NCBI GenBank assembly: GCA_900618425.1
Contig: UZAN01039948.1
Coordinates: forward strand, 9,385-73,384
Direction of reading: 5' to 3'
Length of the DNA: 64,000 bases
Source: Echinostoma caproni
Taxonomy: Eukaryota > Platyhelminthes > Trematoda > Plagiorchiida > Echinostomatidae
Below are positions 1 through 11,825 of the stretch, piece after piece. The position numbers and the translations under genes are program-made. How positions within the stretch are numbered: the first letter of the stretch is position 1; the number at the start of each line of letters is the position of its first letter. Under the pieces are notes generated by a model that saw only the letters and a program-made list of their open reading frames with translations, was not told where the DNA came from and ran no database searches.

Positions 1-127
1 GTGATTTTAAAATGTGATGTGCAAATCTTTTTAAACGTGCTTTGACTTAGTACTCATGTTCCATAATTCAGTGCTTTGCTGTCTATACAAATATTTTGGT
101 ATTGATCCGATCGGGGTAAGCTATCTT

Positions 128-460
128 TCATTTGAGAATTCCTACGGTATCTATTCGAAATAGATTGGAACCAATCGTCGCCTTGGGAGAGAGATCATGT
201 CTTATCGATGTTCCTGGATCTGTGGGATAAATGGTCATGGACAAATTATGGCAACCAGATTTCTCCATTCTATGCATCCGCGCTGTCGTAACGTTCAATC
301 CTCTATACCCTATACAGCACGTTTGTGCCGTCGTCCGTTCACTTGTCCTGAAGCTTCCAATAACCGAACTCACTACATTTTGCAATAGTCTTTTGACTGG
401 ATTCGTTGTAAAGCGTGTCTCAAGACAAGATTCGATGCTGATTGAATTGAAGATTTTCTG
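128..460 (-). CDS. Alternative open frame overlapping the 374-534 exon
   Basis: A minus-strand frame, open for about 105 codons and ending in TGA at 128, runs through and beyond the candidate donor at 373. Its translation is rich in Arg, Ser and Thr (for example SFRTSERTTAQTCCIGYR) and matches nothing I recognise. It could be a longer exon that ignores the donor, part of a degraded retroelement, or chance. It and the 374-534 exon cannot both be right in the shared part. Confidence 0.2.
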   Translation of the reverse strand, partial: QKIFNSISIESCLETRFTTNPVKRLLQNVVSSVIGSFRTSERTTAQTCCIGYRGLNVTTARMHRMEKSGCHNLSMTIYPTDPGTSIRHDLSPKATIGSNLFRIDTVGILK

Positions 461-534
461 GGGTTACCATAAATGAATGGACTTGGCTCACTGAATTCTC
501 CTCTTATTCGCCAGTTGTCTACTGAATGTTTTAG
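374..534 (-). CDS. Candidate internal exon, unknown protein
   Basis: Read on the minus strand. A pyrimidine-rich acceptor (tatcttttcag) at 535-545 is followed by 53 open codons (LKHSVDNWRIRGEFSEPS...) and a donor (ATGTA|GTGAGTT) that falls inside what would otherwise be a TAG stop. The exon would enter in phase 0 and leave in phase 2. I do not recognise the protein; it is basic and serine-rich. A second minus-strand frame (about 128-460) is also open over 105 codons and overlaps it, so the true frame is unsettled. Splice sites are seen; that this is a gene is inference. Confidence 0.35.
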
Positions 535-1397
535 CTGAAAAGATACTGTTCACGAAGACATCAACATCTGGTAGACAGAGACAAAAACTAAGGGCTTGAT
601 AATTCAGTGCAGGTCATTATTAATGGATCGATTCCCGTATTTCCTCAAAAATCAAGAACATAAGGGAAAACGACCGGATGCCGTTGTCCAAGAGGACTTA
701 AGTTGCGTGATCAACTCTGTCAAATGCTTCGTTTGCAATTTTAAAGCATCTTGGTTTAAATAAACGCGTTTTTGTTTGGCTAGAATCAACACTGTACCCA
801 CATCTGCTATCATCATACATTAGACCGTACACTGAGTACGGCACACGGGTCCGAAGTCTTTAGCTGCAACGTAATCGTAAGACACTGGAACTTCCACAAA
901 AGACAACCACCAAGATGTCCGTGGCTCTGCGCTCCCTTATACAGTTTAAGTCATTACAATACATGAAATGATATTTCACTCAGTAACGCCGAATTTGAGA
1001 AGATTTGATTATAATATGTAAAACATTAATAAACGCAATCTATTCATCTCTTTTGCTGCTCTATTACACCATTGCTCTGTTTCTGCACTGGTTGAAATGC
1101 TGTCCAATCTTAAGTCGTTTGTGCTTTTCACTCTCTTAAGTAGATACTTGACGAAATGTTAACATACTTCATACTACAGTACTGGTAGAAGTACCCAAAA
1201 TCCTGAAGAAGACTGCATCGTTTGATATATCTGTCCCCGGAGCAGTCCAGGGCATTTCTCCTTCTCCACACAGAAACGATTGGTTTACGAGAATATCTGT
1301 CGGTAAAACAGACCTGGTTTGCAGTTCCCCAGTAAAACTTTGAACTTTGACAAGGGACATCCTAAAATCTTGCGTGCCTTCCGATACTCCTAGTGAT

Positions 1398-1630
1398 CAT
1401 TTCCAGATGTATGCAAATGTTAGTGTTGTTGTTGTTGTCGAAATTATTGATTGAATACCAGTTCGGAAAGTGCATTGACAGCTTTTTGTTGTCTTTTCGC
1501 TATGTAAGATTCGCCGGAGCTTTATACAAAAATCATGCGACTGGTTGTGTTGGTCTCTTGTTAACACCTTCTCCGTTGATTCACAAATTTCAGACTCTCT
1601 TTTGAGCTTTCTTCCCCTCGGAATAAAACG
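1398..1630 (-). CDS. Candidate exon, unknown basic protein
   Basis: On the minus strand a strong acceptor (ccaattgtttttcag) is followed by 77 open codons, starting RFIPRGRKLKRESEICES, to a TGA at 1398-1400. It includes a short Thr run coded by an ACA repeat. An alternative phase (one base then GTT TTA TTC) is open to a weak donor (AGAAG|GTGTTA) and would fit the phase of the 2334-2455 exon. I do not recognise the product. A plus-strand candidate overlaps one end. The acceptor and open frame are seen; the rest is inference. Confidence 0.3.
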
Positions 1631-1733
1631 CTGAAAAACAATTGGAATAAAAATGTCTTCAGTTTGCCCAAAAGAAACTGTATTATCGCAGAGATTACAT
1701 TTTATGATGGTGCTCGTTCGATGAATCGTAAAA
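1593..1733 (+). CDS. Candidate plus-strand exon, unknown
   Basis: After an acceptor (ttcacaaatttcag) at about 1578-1591 one phase stays open for 46 codons (LSFELSSPRNKTLKNNWN...), ending in TAA at 1731-1733. The translation reads like protein but matches nothing I know. It overlaps the first 38 bases of the minus-strand candidate at 1398-1630, so at least one of the two is probably accidental. Confidence 0.2.
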
Positions 1734-1864
1734 TCTAACTGATCTGATTTGGTTTTTAAGGACTAAAAGTAGCACGCAAAACAATCAATATCAGGCGATG
1801 AGCTGCTTTTGACCGGAACATAAAGGAAACTGTTTTACTCATGCCCTACAGTTCAGTGCCCTGA

Positions 1865-1971
1865 TATAAAAAGAGTACTGTCGGGCTTGTTCAAATGAGA
1901 CGAAAAGAGCACTTAAGGGACGCATACCACTCTCGGCAACCATGCCTCCACTACCTGATCAACTGATGTCA
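1865..1971 (+). promoter_or_regulatory. Possible TATA box and first coding exon
   Basis: TATAAAAAG lies at 1865-1873. It is followed by an ATG at 1942 in a fair context (gcaaccATGc) and a good donor (TGTCA|GTAAGTTT) at 1971/1972, giving a ten-codon first exon MPPLPDQLMS in phase 0. An upstream ATG (about 1895) starts a short out-of-frame ORF that weakens the case. It could begin the plus-strand gene suggested by the exons at 2584-6174, but another exon would be needed to fix the phase. Confidence 0.2.
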
Positions 1972-2333
1972 GTAAGTTTACTGTGTGAACAGATGGGATT
2001 CGGAAACTGTTTGTTTGTCCTCGAATGGATTTTAAATTTGAATTCATATAGATATGTGCCTGAAATTGGTTAACAGAGTTGGCAGTCAATTTATCTGTCT
2101 ATCGGATACTGATGACGCCTGCTCGCTGATCATGAATATCAGGGAAAAGAAAGGACTGACTGAACTCAAAGGATCACCTCAATAATTCAATACCAGTGAA
2201 TCTGAAGCTTCAAAGTATTGCTCAACTAGTTTGCTGTACTTTAAATTGATAAATCTTACTTAGGACCTCCATGGCTTAGTTGCAAAACCGTTTAGAACAT
2301 GATATATTTATTGGTGGTTCTAAAATCACTTAC

Positions 2334-2455
2334 CTAGGTAGAGTTGGTGTGATTATAGTATCGAAAGTGAAGTTATTCCTGCGTCCGTAAGTTCCAGTTC
2401 CACACGAAATCATTAGTTCTATTCCGTGAAGTGGATTTATATTGCAAGGAATAAA
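2334..2455 (-). CDS. Candidate exon, faint patatin-like similarity
   Basis: A very good minus-strand donor (CCTAG|GTAAGTG) closes a frame of 40 codons that opens just after an AG (aatgttag), phase 0 in and 2 out. The middle reads IELMISCGTGTYGRRNNFTF. From memory this recalls the segment around the VSLGTGRY motif of patatin-like phospholipases of the iPLA2-gamma/PNPLA8 type, but the match is short and neither catalytic residue is in this exon. The acceptor pyrimidine tract is only fair. Its end phase would fit an alternative reading of the 1398-1630 exon. Confidence 0.3.
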
Positions 2456-2583
2456 CTAACATTATTGGTAGTAAAATAATCCACTGAACGATTCCGTTCA
2501 ACTCAGTGCATTTGAAGTATTTACAACTAAATATGTGAGAATTGAACCGTAACGTTTCCTTGGCAATGTATTTTTATATTTAG

Positions 2584-2652
2584 CAATTGAAAGGCAAAGC
2601 TTGAAAAGTGACGTGAAGAAAAATCCGCGGGAAATAAGAGAGCACGCAAACG
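2584..2652 (+). CDS. Candidate 69-nt exon, unknown protein
   Basis: The acceptor (tgtatttttatatttag) and donor (CAAACG|GTGAGTTT) are both good. Only one of the three phases is open across the exon: phase 1 in and phase 1 out, coding IERQSLKSDVKKNPREIREH then two more residues. The length is a multiple of three, so it could be skipped without a frameshift. The charged, helical composition differs from the flanks. No family recognised. Confidence 0.38.
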
Positions 2653-4606
2653 GTGAGTTTGAAATCTTGGAATCCTAAAAAGCTCACTTAGAAAACGATG
2701 TATTTAGTTCTGTTTAACAAACAAAAGTGCACGGCAAAATGGATTGCTGTTTACCGCAGTTGTCTGGCCGTTTACCTCATCGTTACTTTAACCTTGATGT
2801 AGTGTGTAAACAGTTTTGACAAGATGGGATATCATTTTCAGATTTTACGTCTACTTGCACGCTGCGATAGGCTGACATCATATTTATTTAATGCCTAATT
2901 AATTAGTGAATAGAGCGAAAAGATGAAAGCTCGTTGACCGGATAAATTGAGGATATCTACAGAGAGGATTAACATATTTTAACCCTCAACAACTCAGCCA
3001 TTCGCCAAAAGATGAATTTAATTAGTTATTAATGATAAGGTCCGACTCAATCAAAGCTTGAAATTCAGTGAAATGAAATACTTGCTTGCAACAGATATTA
3101 CGGTCAGCAAAGAAAGTTAACTTGGTCTATCGGTACTGACTGAAGTTATACCCAAGAGTTTTCGACAAAGCAGCAAGTTTGAAATAAGAGAGAGATTTCA
3201 AACGTTCCAGCCGATCAAAATGAAAATAGTTACATCCAAGGTCACTTCAATCTTGAGACATTTGGACATTGACTAATCAAATTATTGTGTCAATTCGCAA
3301 CATTATAACAATGAAACCAGATTTTTGAAAATGTTTGATAACAACTTAAACATGCAGAACAATATTGTAAGCGAAAAAGGTTACCGGTAAACAAATGATG
3401 TTTTGAAAACGTTAATCAAGTGCTTTAATCCGTAGCGTGTTACTCAAACACATTAATTTGGACCATTTTCTCATTAACGATAAGGTTATTCTTTTGAGAT
3501 GCGAAATGCATTTATAATTAATATATTTGGTGAGCGCCTCAAGAAGTGTTTGGTGGATTCTTCCACTATTCAAAAACGAGGTCCACATCCAGGAGCGAAT
3601 ATAGAAGAACATCCTTTTTTAACATAAGGAAATTGCTAAAATGTTTGACCGATGATCAAGAGCTTTTCATTTAACCTCAGACCAACTGCTGCCGATTACA
3701 TGCTTCTTAAATTGATTTACCCCCTCCTCCAGCGATGTTGTTTTAGTGATAGATCACAGTTCTGAGTCCGGCACTGATTCTGTGGATTTATGCCGCTATT
3801 TGTGTGTTAATAAACACTTTCGTTTAAACACTAATAATGGCATGAAATCAAATCAATTAACGTTTGAAACTACGCGTTTATAAACGGCAGCAATAGATAC
3901 TCAGAAGTAAGCCCATCCAAGGTATGCGTAGGGAAATCAGCTTTGAAATATACGGAGCGAACATTCGCTTCGCAACTATTTAGCAACTATTCTATGTTAA
4001 AGAAGGTATTCGTTGTGTATACAAAAAATGAAACGTGAAGTGAGAAGTACAGCAGCACCAAGTGGATAGCATCCTTGCGTACTGCCTGTGTGGTCCCGGG
4101 TTTGCACCACAGTTTGGTCGATGAATTTGCAGTCTTGATGAAACTCAACCGGGTCAAAACAGTGCTTCTTTGCTTTTCAGTTCACGATTCATTTGCTCTA
4201 TACACGACAAATTCCGAATTTGAAATTGAATCAAATCCTTCATTATACTCGTACTTTTATATTTGTTATAATTGTATTTTTCACAGGAAACAAAAGGAAA
4301 AATGTTATCTCCGGTTGGTTTAAATGTATTTGGAGCGAGAACTGACTTTTATTTTGGGCGAATGGAATTTTTATAAAAACAATGAGATATGCACGTTTTT
4401 GCTTGCTTAAAATTGGGCACTATCAGATTAGCGTTTGATTGGTGGTGAAACCGCTTTGACGAGACCAATAAAATAATTCCCTTACATTTACGAAATGACT
4501 AAAGCAGGCAACACTTTTTATGGTGAAAGATGTAATTCATCTAAACCTCCTGTGAAGGTTACAGCTCAACCGAACTTCATTCGTAATTCGGAATCTATAT
4601 CTTCAG

Positions 4607-4675
4607 TGAATGCGACTCATCATTAAGTAAATATTCCCTTGGCACCAATGAAACATCCCCTGCAATGCAAAGTTG
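4607..4675 (+). CDS. Candidate 69-nt exon upstream of the 5923 exon
   Basis: Acceptor atctatatcttcag, then one base and 22 codons (ECDSSLSKYSLGTNETSPAM..), with a fair donor AGTTG|GTACAG. It is phase 2 in and 2 out, so it splices in frame to the 5923-6174 exon, giving ..QSW-PKYICL... Composition (Ser, Thr, Asn, Pro) is like that of the next exon. An earlier donor (ATTAA|GTAAAT) is an alternative. Phase agreement alone has a one in three chance. Confidence 0.27.
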
Positions 4676-5922
4676 GTACAGACTAAAATAGATTAAAACC
4701 GACAAGCAATTACAAATATCTTCCGGATTATTTGATTGCGTGATACAATAGCTCTGCAAAGAGTGTACTCAAAACCAGGAAACAGTTGTTTGCAAAACTT
4801 ATTTCTAACTTTTGAAAGCCCAGTGTTCAACAAATTCATATTCATTTTGAAGCGCTCTGTATTTGTTTTGCACAAAATTGAACGAAACATTATTTGCCAG
4901 GATCTAATGTTATGCATGAATGTACAGCTTAATTTGTTCAGCCAAATTGACACTACACAGTTTATCTCCATCATATGTGGAGGGTTATTATCTAGCACTG
5001 GCGCGAAGCATCACTCCGAGTCTGTGCAAACAAGTGATTGGAAATGATTCTCGGAACATTGTAAAGTAAAATTATCATGTCATACAGTTTCATAGAAATG
5101 TGAATTAGTGAAATTTCCCGTCTGAAGTATTAATTCTGATGAAATAGATTTAGACGCAAAGTTATGCAAATCACATTAGGCTTTGCTTCACTTAATTAGA
5201 TTAAGGTTTGCATGGGGGTTTCCTGTTGTGGTAACTCGCTGTATGCACCAGGTGTTGCGCGGCTGACTTCAAGTTTCGATAAAATTCCCGGATAAAAATG
5301 TTGTCCTACGTTTGTCGTTGGAACCAGATACAAAGAAATGAGAATTCTTTGTATAATTGAGTGGAGAGTATAATATCTGTGACAAGTTTTCAGCCACAAC
5401 TGTTGGGGGGGGGCAGCGGTGAACTTTTGCTTAATACTAGGAAAAGGTTCATCTCTGGTTTCCAGTTGAAGAGTATCATAAGTTTATTTGAGGCTGCAAC
5501 TGAGTACTAGCAAATTGATTTTCGCACCTCCGATTCTATTTTGTTTTTCACACTCAAAGGGAACTAAATTCAGTAATCCTTGGATTTCTTTAAATCGATT
5601 TTTAGTTTCCATAATTGAGTTTCAACATCCCGCATGTTTTGATTTAATTAGCGAGTTCCTCCTGCTATTTATCAAGTACGGTTTGTCATGGAATTTCACA
5701 CAAGATCACAAAACAGGGAAAATAAACTCCTCTAATCTAGTGAGTTTGAAGTACTGGGATAGTTCATGTAACCACGAATTAACATATTCCAATGATTGGT
5801 AACAAATAAGAACACCATAAACGATTCTCATGGATATAGAGCTAAAAACGCTTTATCCAAGTATTATTAGCATCCTCAAACAGCCAGTCTTCATTAGATG
5901 GCGGTTAAGATTCTTTCTTCAG

Positions 5923-6174
5923 GCCTAAATATATTTGCCTAAACTCGGTTAGGGAAAGCTGGATAAACAATGACATCAACCCCAGAAACTTACAAAACCG
6001 TGTGGTGAACCATACAATGGATCCGCCTCGAGGGGTGTCCTGGTCTCCTGATAGTTATTCAGCGATTGCCCAACCGAAATTAAGATGTCCACAAAGAACA
6101 TCAAATTTGCCAAAAATGAATAGAATGAATGATCATCCCCTTCCTCAACTCAAGAAGATGGCTACGAGGGCTTG
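5923..6174 (+). CDS. Candidate 252-nt exon, Pro/Asn/Ser-rich protein
   Basis: One of the better exons without homology. A strong acceptor (gattctttcttcag) is followed by 84 codons open in one phase to an excellent donor (GGCTTG|GTAAGCGG). It enters and leaves in phase 2 and is a multiple of three. It codes a polar, probably disordered stretch with MDPPRGVSWSPDSYSAIAQP in the middle and several Met-Asn pairs near the end. No domain recognised. With the exons at 2584 and 4607 it suggests one plus-strand gene at the left of the window, but no terminal exon was securely found. Confidence 0.5.
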
Positions 6175-6319
6175 GTAAGCGGAGAGTAGCCAATTATTCA
6201 ACTGCGGATGCAATATTTACGTTGTGGAGCTAAGCGATTTAACAATTCGGTACAAAATAAAAACAGACAGACTGTGTGATCGTTGTGAATCAATCCTAAG
6301 CTGCTGTTAAATGACTTAC

Positions 6320-6363
6320 ATAAATTAAGCTAAATATAAATTCCGGATACTTTTATCTGATAT
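6320..6363 (-). ncRNA. Possible non-coding micro-exon
   Basis: On the minus strand a strong acceptor (aaatctgtttcttttttgcag) lies 44 bases from a GTAAGTC donor, but all three frames contain a stop. If spliced, it would be an untranslated exon or part of a non-coding RNA. The base before the donor is T, so the donor is imperfect and this may be chance. Confidence 0.18.
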
Positions 6364-6399
6364 CTGCAAAAAAGAAACAGATTTAGTGGAAGAAGTCTA

Positions 6400-8095
6400 T
6401 TGTAATATATAGAGATTACAATGGTTCCGGCGGAATAAACACATTGAGTATCATTTCAGGAACCCGAATATACTTTTTACCGTGATTCTGGTTAAATCTG
6501 AGCTGAGTTCGTTTACACAGTGATAACACACGTTTTACATCCAGAGGGTGTGAGTTTCCACTCACAGTGCAGCTGGTTGCTGCAGATGATTTTCAACCAG
6601 AACGAAACCAGAATTCCCGGATCTCGACTGTTTGACCAAGTGAATGAACTAAAAGATTTGCTGCTAGATTTTATCTTTACGTTGTAAGAATTATTTATGT
6701 ATATTCAATATCGCAACGAGGTTAGCAAGGTGCTGAGCGTTTACTTCAATAGAATAAATGGTTGTGCACAACCAATAAATATTATGAATTATGATCTTTC
6801 GGGATTTTCACCGCTTTCCAAAAAGGTGAAAAGCAAAAATTCAGTAAACCGAACAAGTCAAAGGATTCGCGGTGCCAATGATCAATCGTTTTGGTAGTAG
6901 TCATTCCTCCGAATCAGATCGAGATTCGTCGGAACTGATCACAATCTGTTGTGTCAGCCACGTGCAACATTACTTGTAAATGCGCAAAATGTTACAAATT
7001 ATGCAAAATGTAAATAATTTGGTTCTTCATCTATCAGGAAGCATTGTTTGGAAAAATGAAAGGAGATAATAGAAATAACTCGTTGTATCGTTTTATCATT
7101 TTCACATCAAAATACAACTAACAGTTTGCTGACAACCTGATCTTTCAAGCATAATTTAATAAACAGTTATCACTTAATTAACTGGTGTCCGGTTAGAGAG
7201 AACACACATTTCAAAATGAATGATGTATTGTTATTTATCATTCTATCCATATGTAAACGCAACTGTGCTATAGTCTTAGTTTGTAGATAGTTAACTGACG
7301 TTAATTGTGGGCATCTAGTTTTTCAGACAATTTTTCGGAGGACAGGCCTGTCAAATGAATATCGTGATTATGTCTTAGTCAAATTCATTCCCCATTTATT
7401 GTATGCTCACTGTGACCGGGGTTTTCTTTGTTAATGAATGCCGGTTATATGAAAAACAGATGTGGGCGGAAATGGCAGAGTTCCTTTTTAGGATTTCTAA
7501 TAAAAAATCGATGATCACAGTGAATAAACTACCTATTTGATTTCCATCACGGTTACACTTACACGCAACTTCAAGGGTGGAACCGTTTTCAGTCATAATT
7601 GCTCCTCTTTTACATATATGTTCATCCATCTGCCATTTATTGTTTTTGCTGCTGTTGTCATGTGTGTGAGCGCCTACACATTGCGTGCTAATATTCATAA
7701 TTTGTATTTGCTCACACAGCTTAATGTGATTATATGGAACCACCAAGCAATCGTCACTGCTTTAAAGCTTCAAACTAAATGCCCCCCACCGCACATATGG
7801 TTCTACAAACAGAGAATGAAAACTAACGTGCTCCAGCAAAAGAAAAACCGGATATCCCGAATTTTTGAATAATTGACGTATAACCAGTCAACTTAGCTGC
7901 ATTTGGAAGTTTGTGAAGATTGCAGTCCACTAATAAAGTTTACTTCATCTCCATCTTTTCAATCAAATTGCATTTAAAACCTCATTTATTTTTTAAGTTT
8001 TATTCTGACTTACAAAATAATATTAGTTTGTCTTCCATTAATTGCCTACTACTCGAGGGAGGGTATTTTGAATTTGTCATACGTTGCTCTCTCTT
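6400..8095. other. Non-coding stretch with weak signals only
   Basis: No convincing exon. A plus-strand acceptor at about 7310-7328 (gcatctagtttttcag) opens 34 codons. A minus-strand donor (GTTGCGT|GTAAGTG) near 7561 closes a cysteine-containing frame (HICKRGAIMTENGSTLEVA), but its acceptor is purine-rich. Neither is supported further. Confidence 0.3.
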
Positions 8096-8114
8096 TCTGT
8101 ATATATTCTTTCTT

Positions 8115-8215
8115 TTCGTTTTTACTTCCTTTTATTGAATATGTAGTGATACAATTTTCAAGAAGGGGGAAGCGGCCAATCAAAGGGTTGCCATACAATA
8201 CACAAATGAGCAAGC
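8115..8215 (+). repeat. Copy 1 of a dispersed module of about 70 bp
   Basis: The stretch holding TTCCTTTTATTGAATATG and then GAAGGGGGAAGCGGCCAATC is shared with 16,890-16,990 (minus) and 61,315-61,400 (minus). The conserved core is TTCCTTTTrTTG, about 20 variable bases, TTTTCAGGAAGGG, GAAGCGGYCAATCAAA, then a GC-rich end. At 16.9 kb the module sits just upstream of a CR1-like LINE in that LINE's own orientation, so it may be a LINE 5' UTR or a SINE piece. Here no ORF follows. Confidence 0.5.
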
Positions 8216-8259
8216 GAGGGATCAGAGAAAGGGAAACAGAGTAACAAGGAGACGATTTC

Positions 8260-11200
8260 AATAATTATCTTAGTCTTCAAGCATAAGTGGTGACCTATTC
8301 CAGAAGTATTCTTAACATTTTCTGAAATGGACTTCAAGTAGTGTACTATATCATCTAAGCAATAACAAACGAGGTTATCGAAAATCATTGATAGTTATTA
8401 TTTTATATTTATTTGTTTGTTCTAATATTTATTTTTATAATTGAGAAGCAATGGAGAAAACACGCAGAACATTTGTTTGACAAGTTTGTTATTCAGCTTC
8501 ATCAACCTCTTCGTGATTAAAAATGTCGTATTCTTGCATTCCTTCTACGAGGTCTTTGCTAGGGTTTTCAGCTGGGCTGATTTATTCCTAAAGCCAGATG
8601 GACCAAAACGCTTCCAATTAATTTAACTCAGAATTCGTTCCCTCAGTATAAGACAAAAGATAGCATCATATTTGGTTCTATGCCTTATCCAGTCTTTTAA
8701 TAATAAAGAAATAACTTAAAGTATCAGAATTAACTAGAAAAGACAAATCTAAGCCAACCAACATTATTTATCTTGCAAGTCCACACAAATTATGTTCTTT
8801 GATCCGCTTGATTGCTTATCGAGTCACAGCTGGATGATTGTGAACAACATTTGGGTGCCGTCTGATTTATAATATATTTCAAATCTTTCGAGCCGTATAC
8901 ATCAGAAATGGTTTCCGTTGGCATCTGAAATCAATCGCCCGATTTAGTATGTGAACAAGCTTTTCCGTAGTATAAATGAGTTAACCATACGGATTTTTAA
9001 ATTGACTTCCTGTGGTTAAATCCAAATTAACGCAGAAGTAAGTTCAATCTATAGCACGTACCTACTAGAATACTGCGCAAATGATGTGGCTATTTTCTTA
9101 ACGACATTATTATGGAGCTATTGATATTCAGAAGGCAATTACAGGTTATTATTATTTCATGCACCTATGAGTGAGGTAATGCACATTATGAGTTCAGTGA
9201 AACAACAAGTTCGCATCCCAAATAACCGCGACAAAAAATGACACCAAGTGTAAACGAGAATTGGATGTATGCGGAGCTTATTTGTGATTCAACACCACAT
9301 CAAGAGTATTGACGAATGCAGTGTATAACACTTGTGATGTGAGTGACATTCTAAAAAAAGTAAAGAAAATACGAAGTGCTTCGTTTCATTTTGTTTTGCA
9401 CCACAGGTGGTATATTTTTAGAATATAATAACGCTACTGAAAGAACTGGGAAACTCCTAGAAAGTTCATCGGGTTCAATTCATTTTTCTTACATGTAATA
9501 TAACTGTACACCGCTTATCAAGTTTTCCCTCAAAGTTCTTTTCCTCTGTAAAGAATATACTTAATCATGTAATATGGCTTTAAATCAGTTATTCGGCGAC
9601 CATGCTCTCTCACCTAGTTCCGAAATGACTAGTTGAAAATAGAAATTTAATCACTTTTCTGTGAAAACTAAATTAAACTTGTCACACTGAAAAGTTGAAT
9701 GAATAGTCGATTGTTTTCGGTGACTAAAGCGCGAATAACACCGATAAATCCGATTAGTGTACACTATTTTTCCACTGATTTTTTATTTACTGTGAAACAG
9801 ATTTCATTATTGATTTTGAAATTAGCGTATACTTAACATAAATTCTCATAAAATCATTTAAAAAGAATACATGGAAACTGGCAAGTCTGCACACATAGCT
9901 TTCAATAGACTTTGATTTTTTCAAGAACAACATACCACATCAGGGGTTGGCAAACAAAAAAATTCGACCTTTGAACATTGTACTGATTATGCTGAAATGA
10001 ATGATATTTCCCCATTCAAAAGTTATCCATAACAGAAATTGCATGCCGTCACCGATTTTTGAAAGGCATATTTAAATCTCAACAAGTGTTTCATTGATCG
10101 TAACATGAGAACACATGTTTTAAGCCGAATATGATTTTGATTGTCCACACTTTTATGTTACCGTCCACAATGGGGTTCCAATTTCGTCGCAGCTGGTTTC
10201 ACGCTCGGTCAAAGAGATTATTGTGGATGAATGCCATATTTCAAATAACATGATATCCACAATTTTTCGTGTTTAAATGAATTGTATTATATTCAGGCTT
10301 TGTAGATCTAACTAACGCCGTTTTGAATGCACAAATAACTGGACTTTGAGTGAGATTATAAACATGGATATTGCAGCGAAGCTTTTTTTACCTACACTTT
10401 ACCAGCCGGACTGCCCACTTGAAACTCATTGGGTTTTGTGACCTTTTCACAGTTGTTTATATACTGAAGGTTATCTTGAAGGTTGTGCTTGCCGAAAAAG
10501 ACAAATCTGTATCATCTAGAAAACAAGAGCATCTGGTATTCCGAGAACCTAAGTTCTAAGTAAACATTTGGTTTCGATGGTTTTATTATCAAAACAATTT
10601 TTTTATCATTCTGCCGGTTGCAAGGGATGGACGTGGTTTGTCTAAGCCTATTTGAGATAACCAGACTGATGAAGTTGGTTTAAATTCATATATCTTTGTC
10701 TTTGTTTGAATGTGACACATTAAACTACAACCAAAATTTAACCAAGTTAGAAAGATAAAATTGTGGGCAAGGAAATTCTGTTTGCTTAAAACTTTTTACT
10801 TGATCCTACGCAACAGAGCCAGCGATATTTGTAAAATAAGCAGCTGCAACTACTTTTTATCTAAATTTATTACATTTCATAGTTAAATGTGCTCTACGTG
10901 AAAATCATTCACATTATTTCCCAGAATATAGCTCCATTTCTGGCACTGATAGAAACTAGCAGACGGACGGTATAGGGTCAATAGCCTAAAAATGGTATTC
11001 CTTTCATTTGGTTTGTTTCTAATGATCCTCAAAGGGCACTGTTTATTTTTCAATACGTGTCAGAGCGCAATAGCGATCGATAATATTTTCAAAATCTAAT
11101 ACATAGATTTCGATTGTTGTGATGCCTTGGGGGCTACAACTGAAACAAATACAGTCAGCAATATCCGATGTTTTCACCGGAGAACGCAAGTACGAAATAA

Positions 11201-11590
11201 ACTATAGTTCCAAATAAGATTGTACGAAGGAATTGGGGGATTGAGAGATACGTAAATTGAGAGCAAAACTATCCTTTGCAATTTTCTAAATACAACTGAC
11301 GTTATATTATAAATGAAATGATATATGTCAATCATTCTAAACAAATTTCTGTGTGTTACAGAGTGGTCAATCCACTCGCAGTCGCGGAAGTACTCAAGTC
11401 ATCGTTTGATGTTCTGCTCAACAGGATTTGTACACCGTTAGTCATAAATATAAGCATTTAGTCAATAAGCATTAAGGCGTAGTGCAAGTGGAATGTATGT
11501 ACTTAGTAAGTGGGCCGTCGAGATTTCATTATATTTGCAAATTTGGAATATGGTTGTTTGATTGTGACAGTTTTTGTATCGTAGTTATTT
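8260..11590. other. Long non-coding stretch
   Basis: AT-rich, with no recognisable element. A plus-strand acceptor at about 11,342-11,361 (tttctgtgtgttacag) is followed in one phase by 32 open codons (VVNPLAVAEVLKSSFDVLL..), which is weak evidence for an exon. A plus donor-like GTAAGT near 9041 and another near 11,501 have no good partner. Confidence 0.35.
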
Positions 11591-11597
11591 TTTCCAG

Positions 11598-11819
11598 GAA
11601 ATACATAAATTCCCAACCAGAATAGCTTTAAAGGCACCGAATCACGAAAAATATTATTTATTGACTGATGCCGCGTGTTACAAAGTAGCTATAGTTTGGG
11701 TCATTTTTCACTTATTTGAAGTGCTCTTGCCTTTCTTTGTGCAAGTGTCTGGGGAAAATAAAATCAAAGATGAAAGAGATCATTTATTCATTGTCACTGG
11801 CATGCTGATGAGCACATAA
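11598..11819 (+). CDS. Candidate terminal exon with a membrane segment
   Basis: A strong acceptor (gtagttattttttccag) is followed at once by 73 open codons, ending in TAA at 11,817-11,819. Starting EIHKFPTRIALKAPNHEK, it contains a hydrophobic run (VAIVWVIFHLFEVLLPFF) that could cross a membrane, then a charged tail. The antisense strand carries an equally strong acceptor in the same place (gattttattttccccag at 11,750-11,767), so strand is not certain. No family recognised. Confidence 0.33.
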   Translation, partial: EIHKFPTRIALKAPNHEKYYLLTDAACYKVAIVWVIFHLFEVLLPFFVQVSGENKIKDERDHLFIVTGMLMST

Positions 11820-11825
11820 CTTTCA

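Noticed and set aside
1169..1360. Minus-strand ORF and nested acceptor gcagtcttcttcag
   Set aside because: The ORF and the exon implied by the acceptor use different frames and neither is long.
5488..5802. 104-residue plus-strand ORF
   Set aside because: Chance length, no splice support, no recognisable motif.
7396..7746. 116-residue minus-strand ORF
   Set aside because: Within chance length for this composition; one good donor inside but the acceptor is purine-rich.
11750..11770. Minus-strand acceptor gattttattttccccag
   Set aside because: Strong by itself, but all phases after it close within 12-16 codons and it conflicts with the plus-strand candidate.
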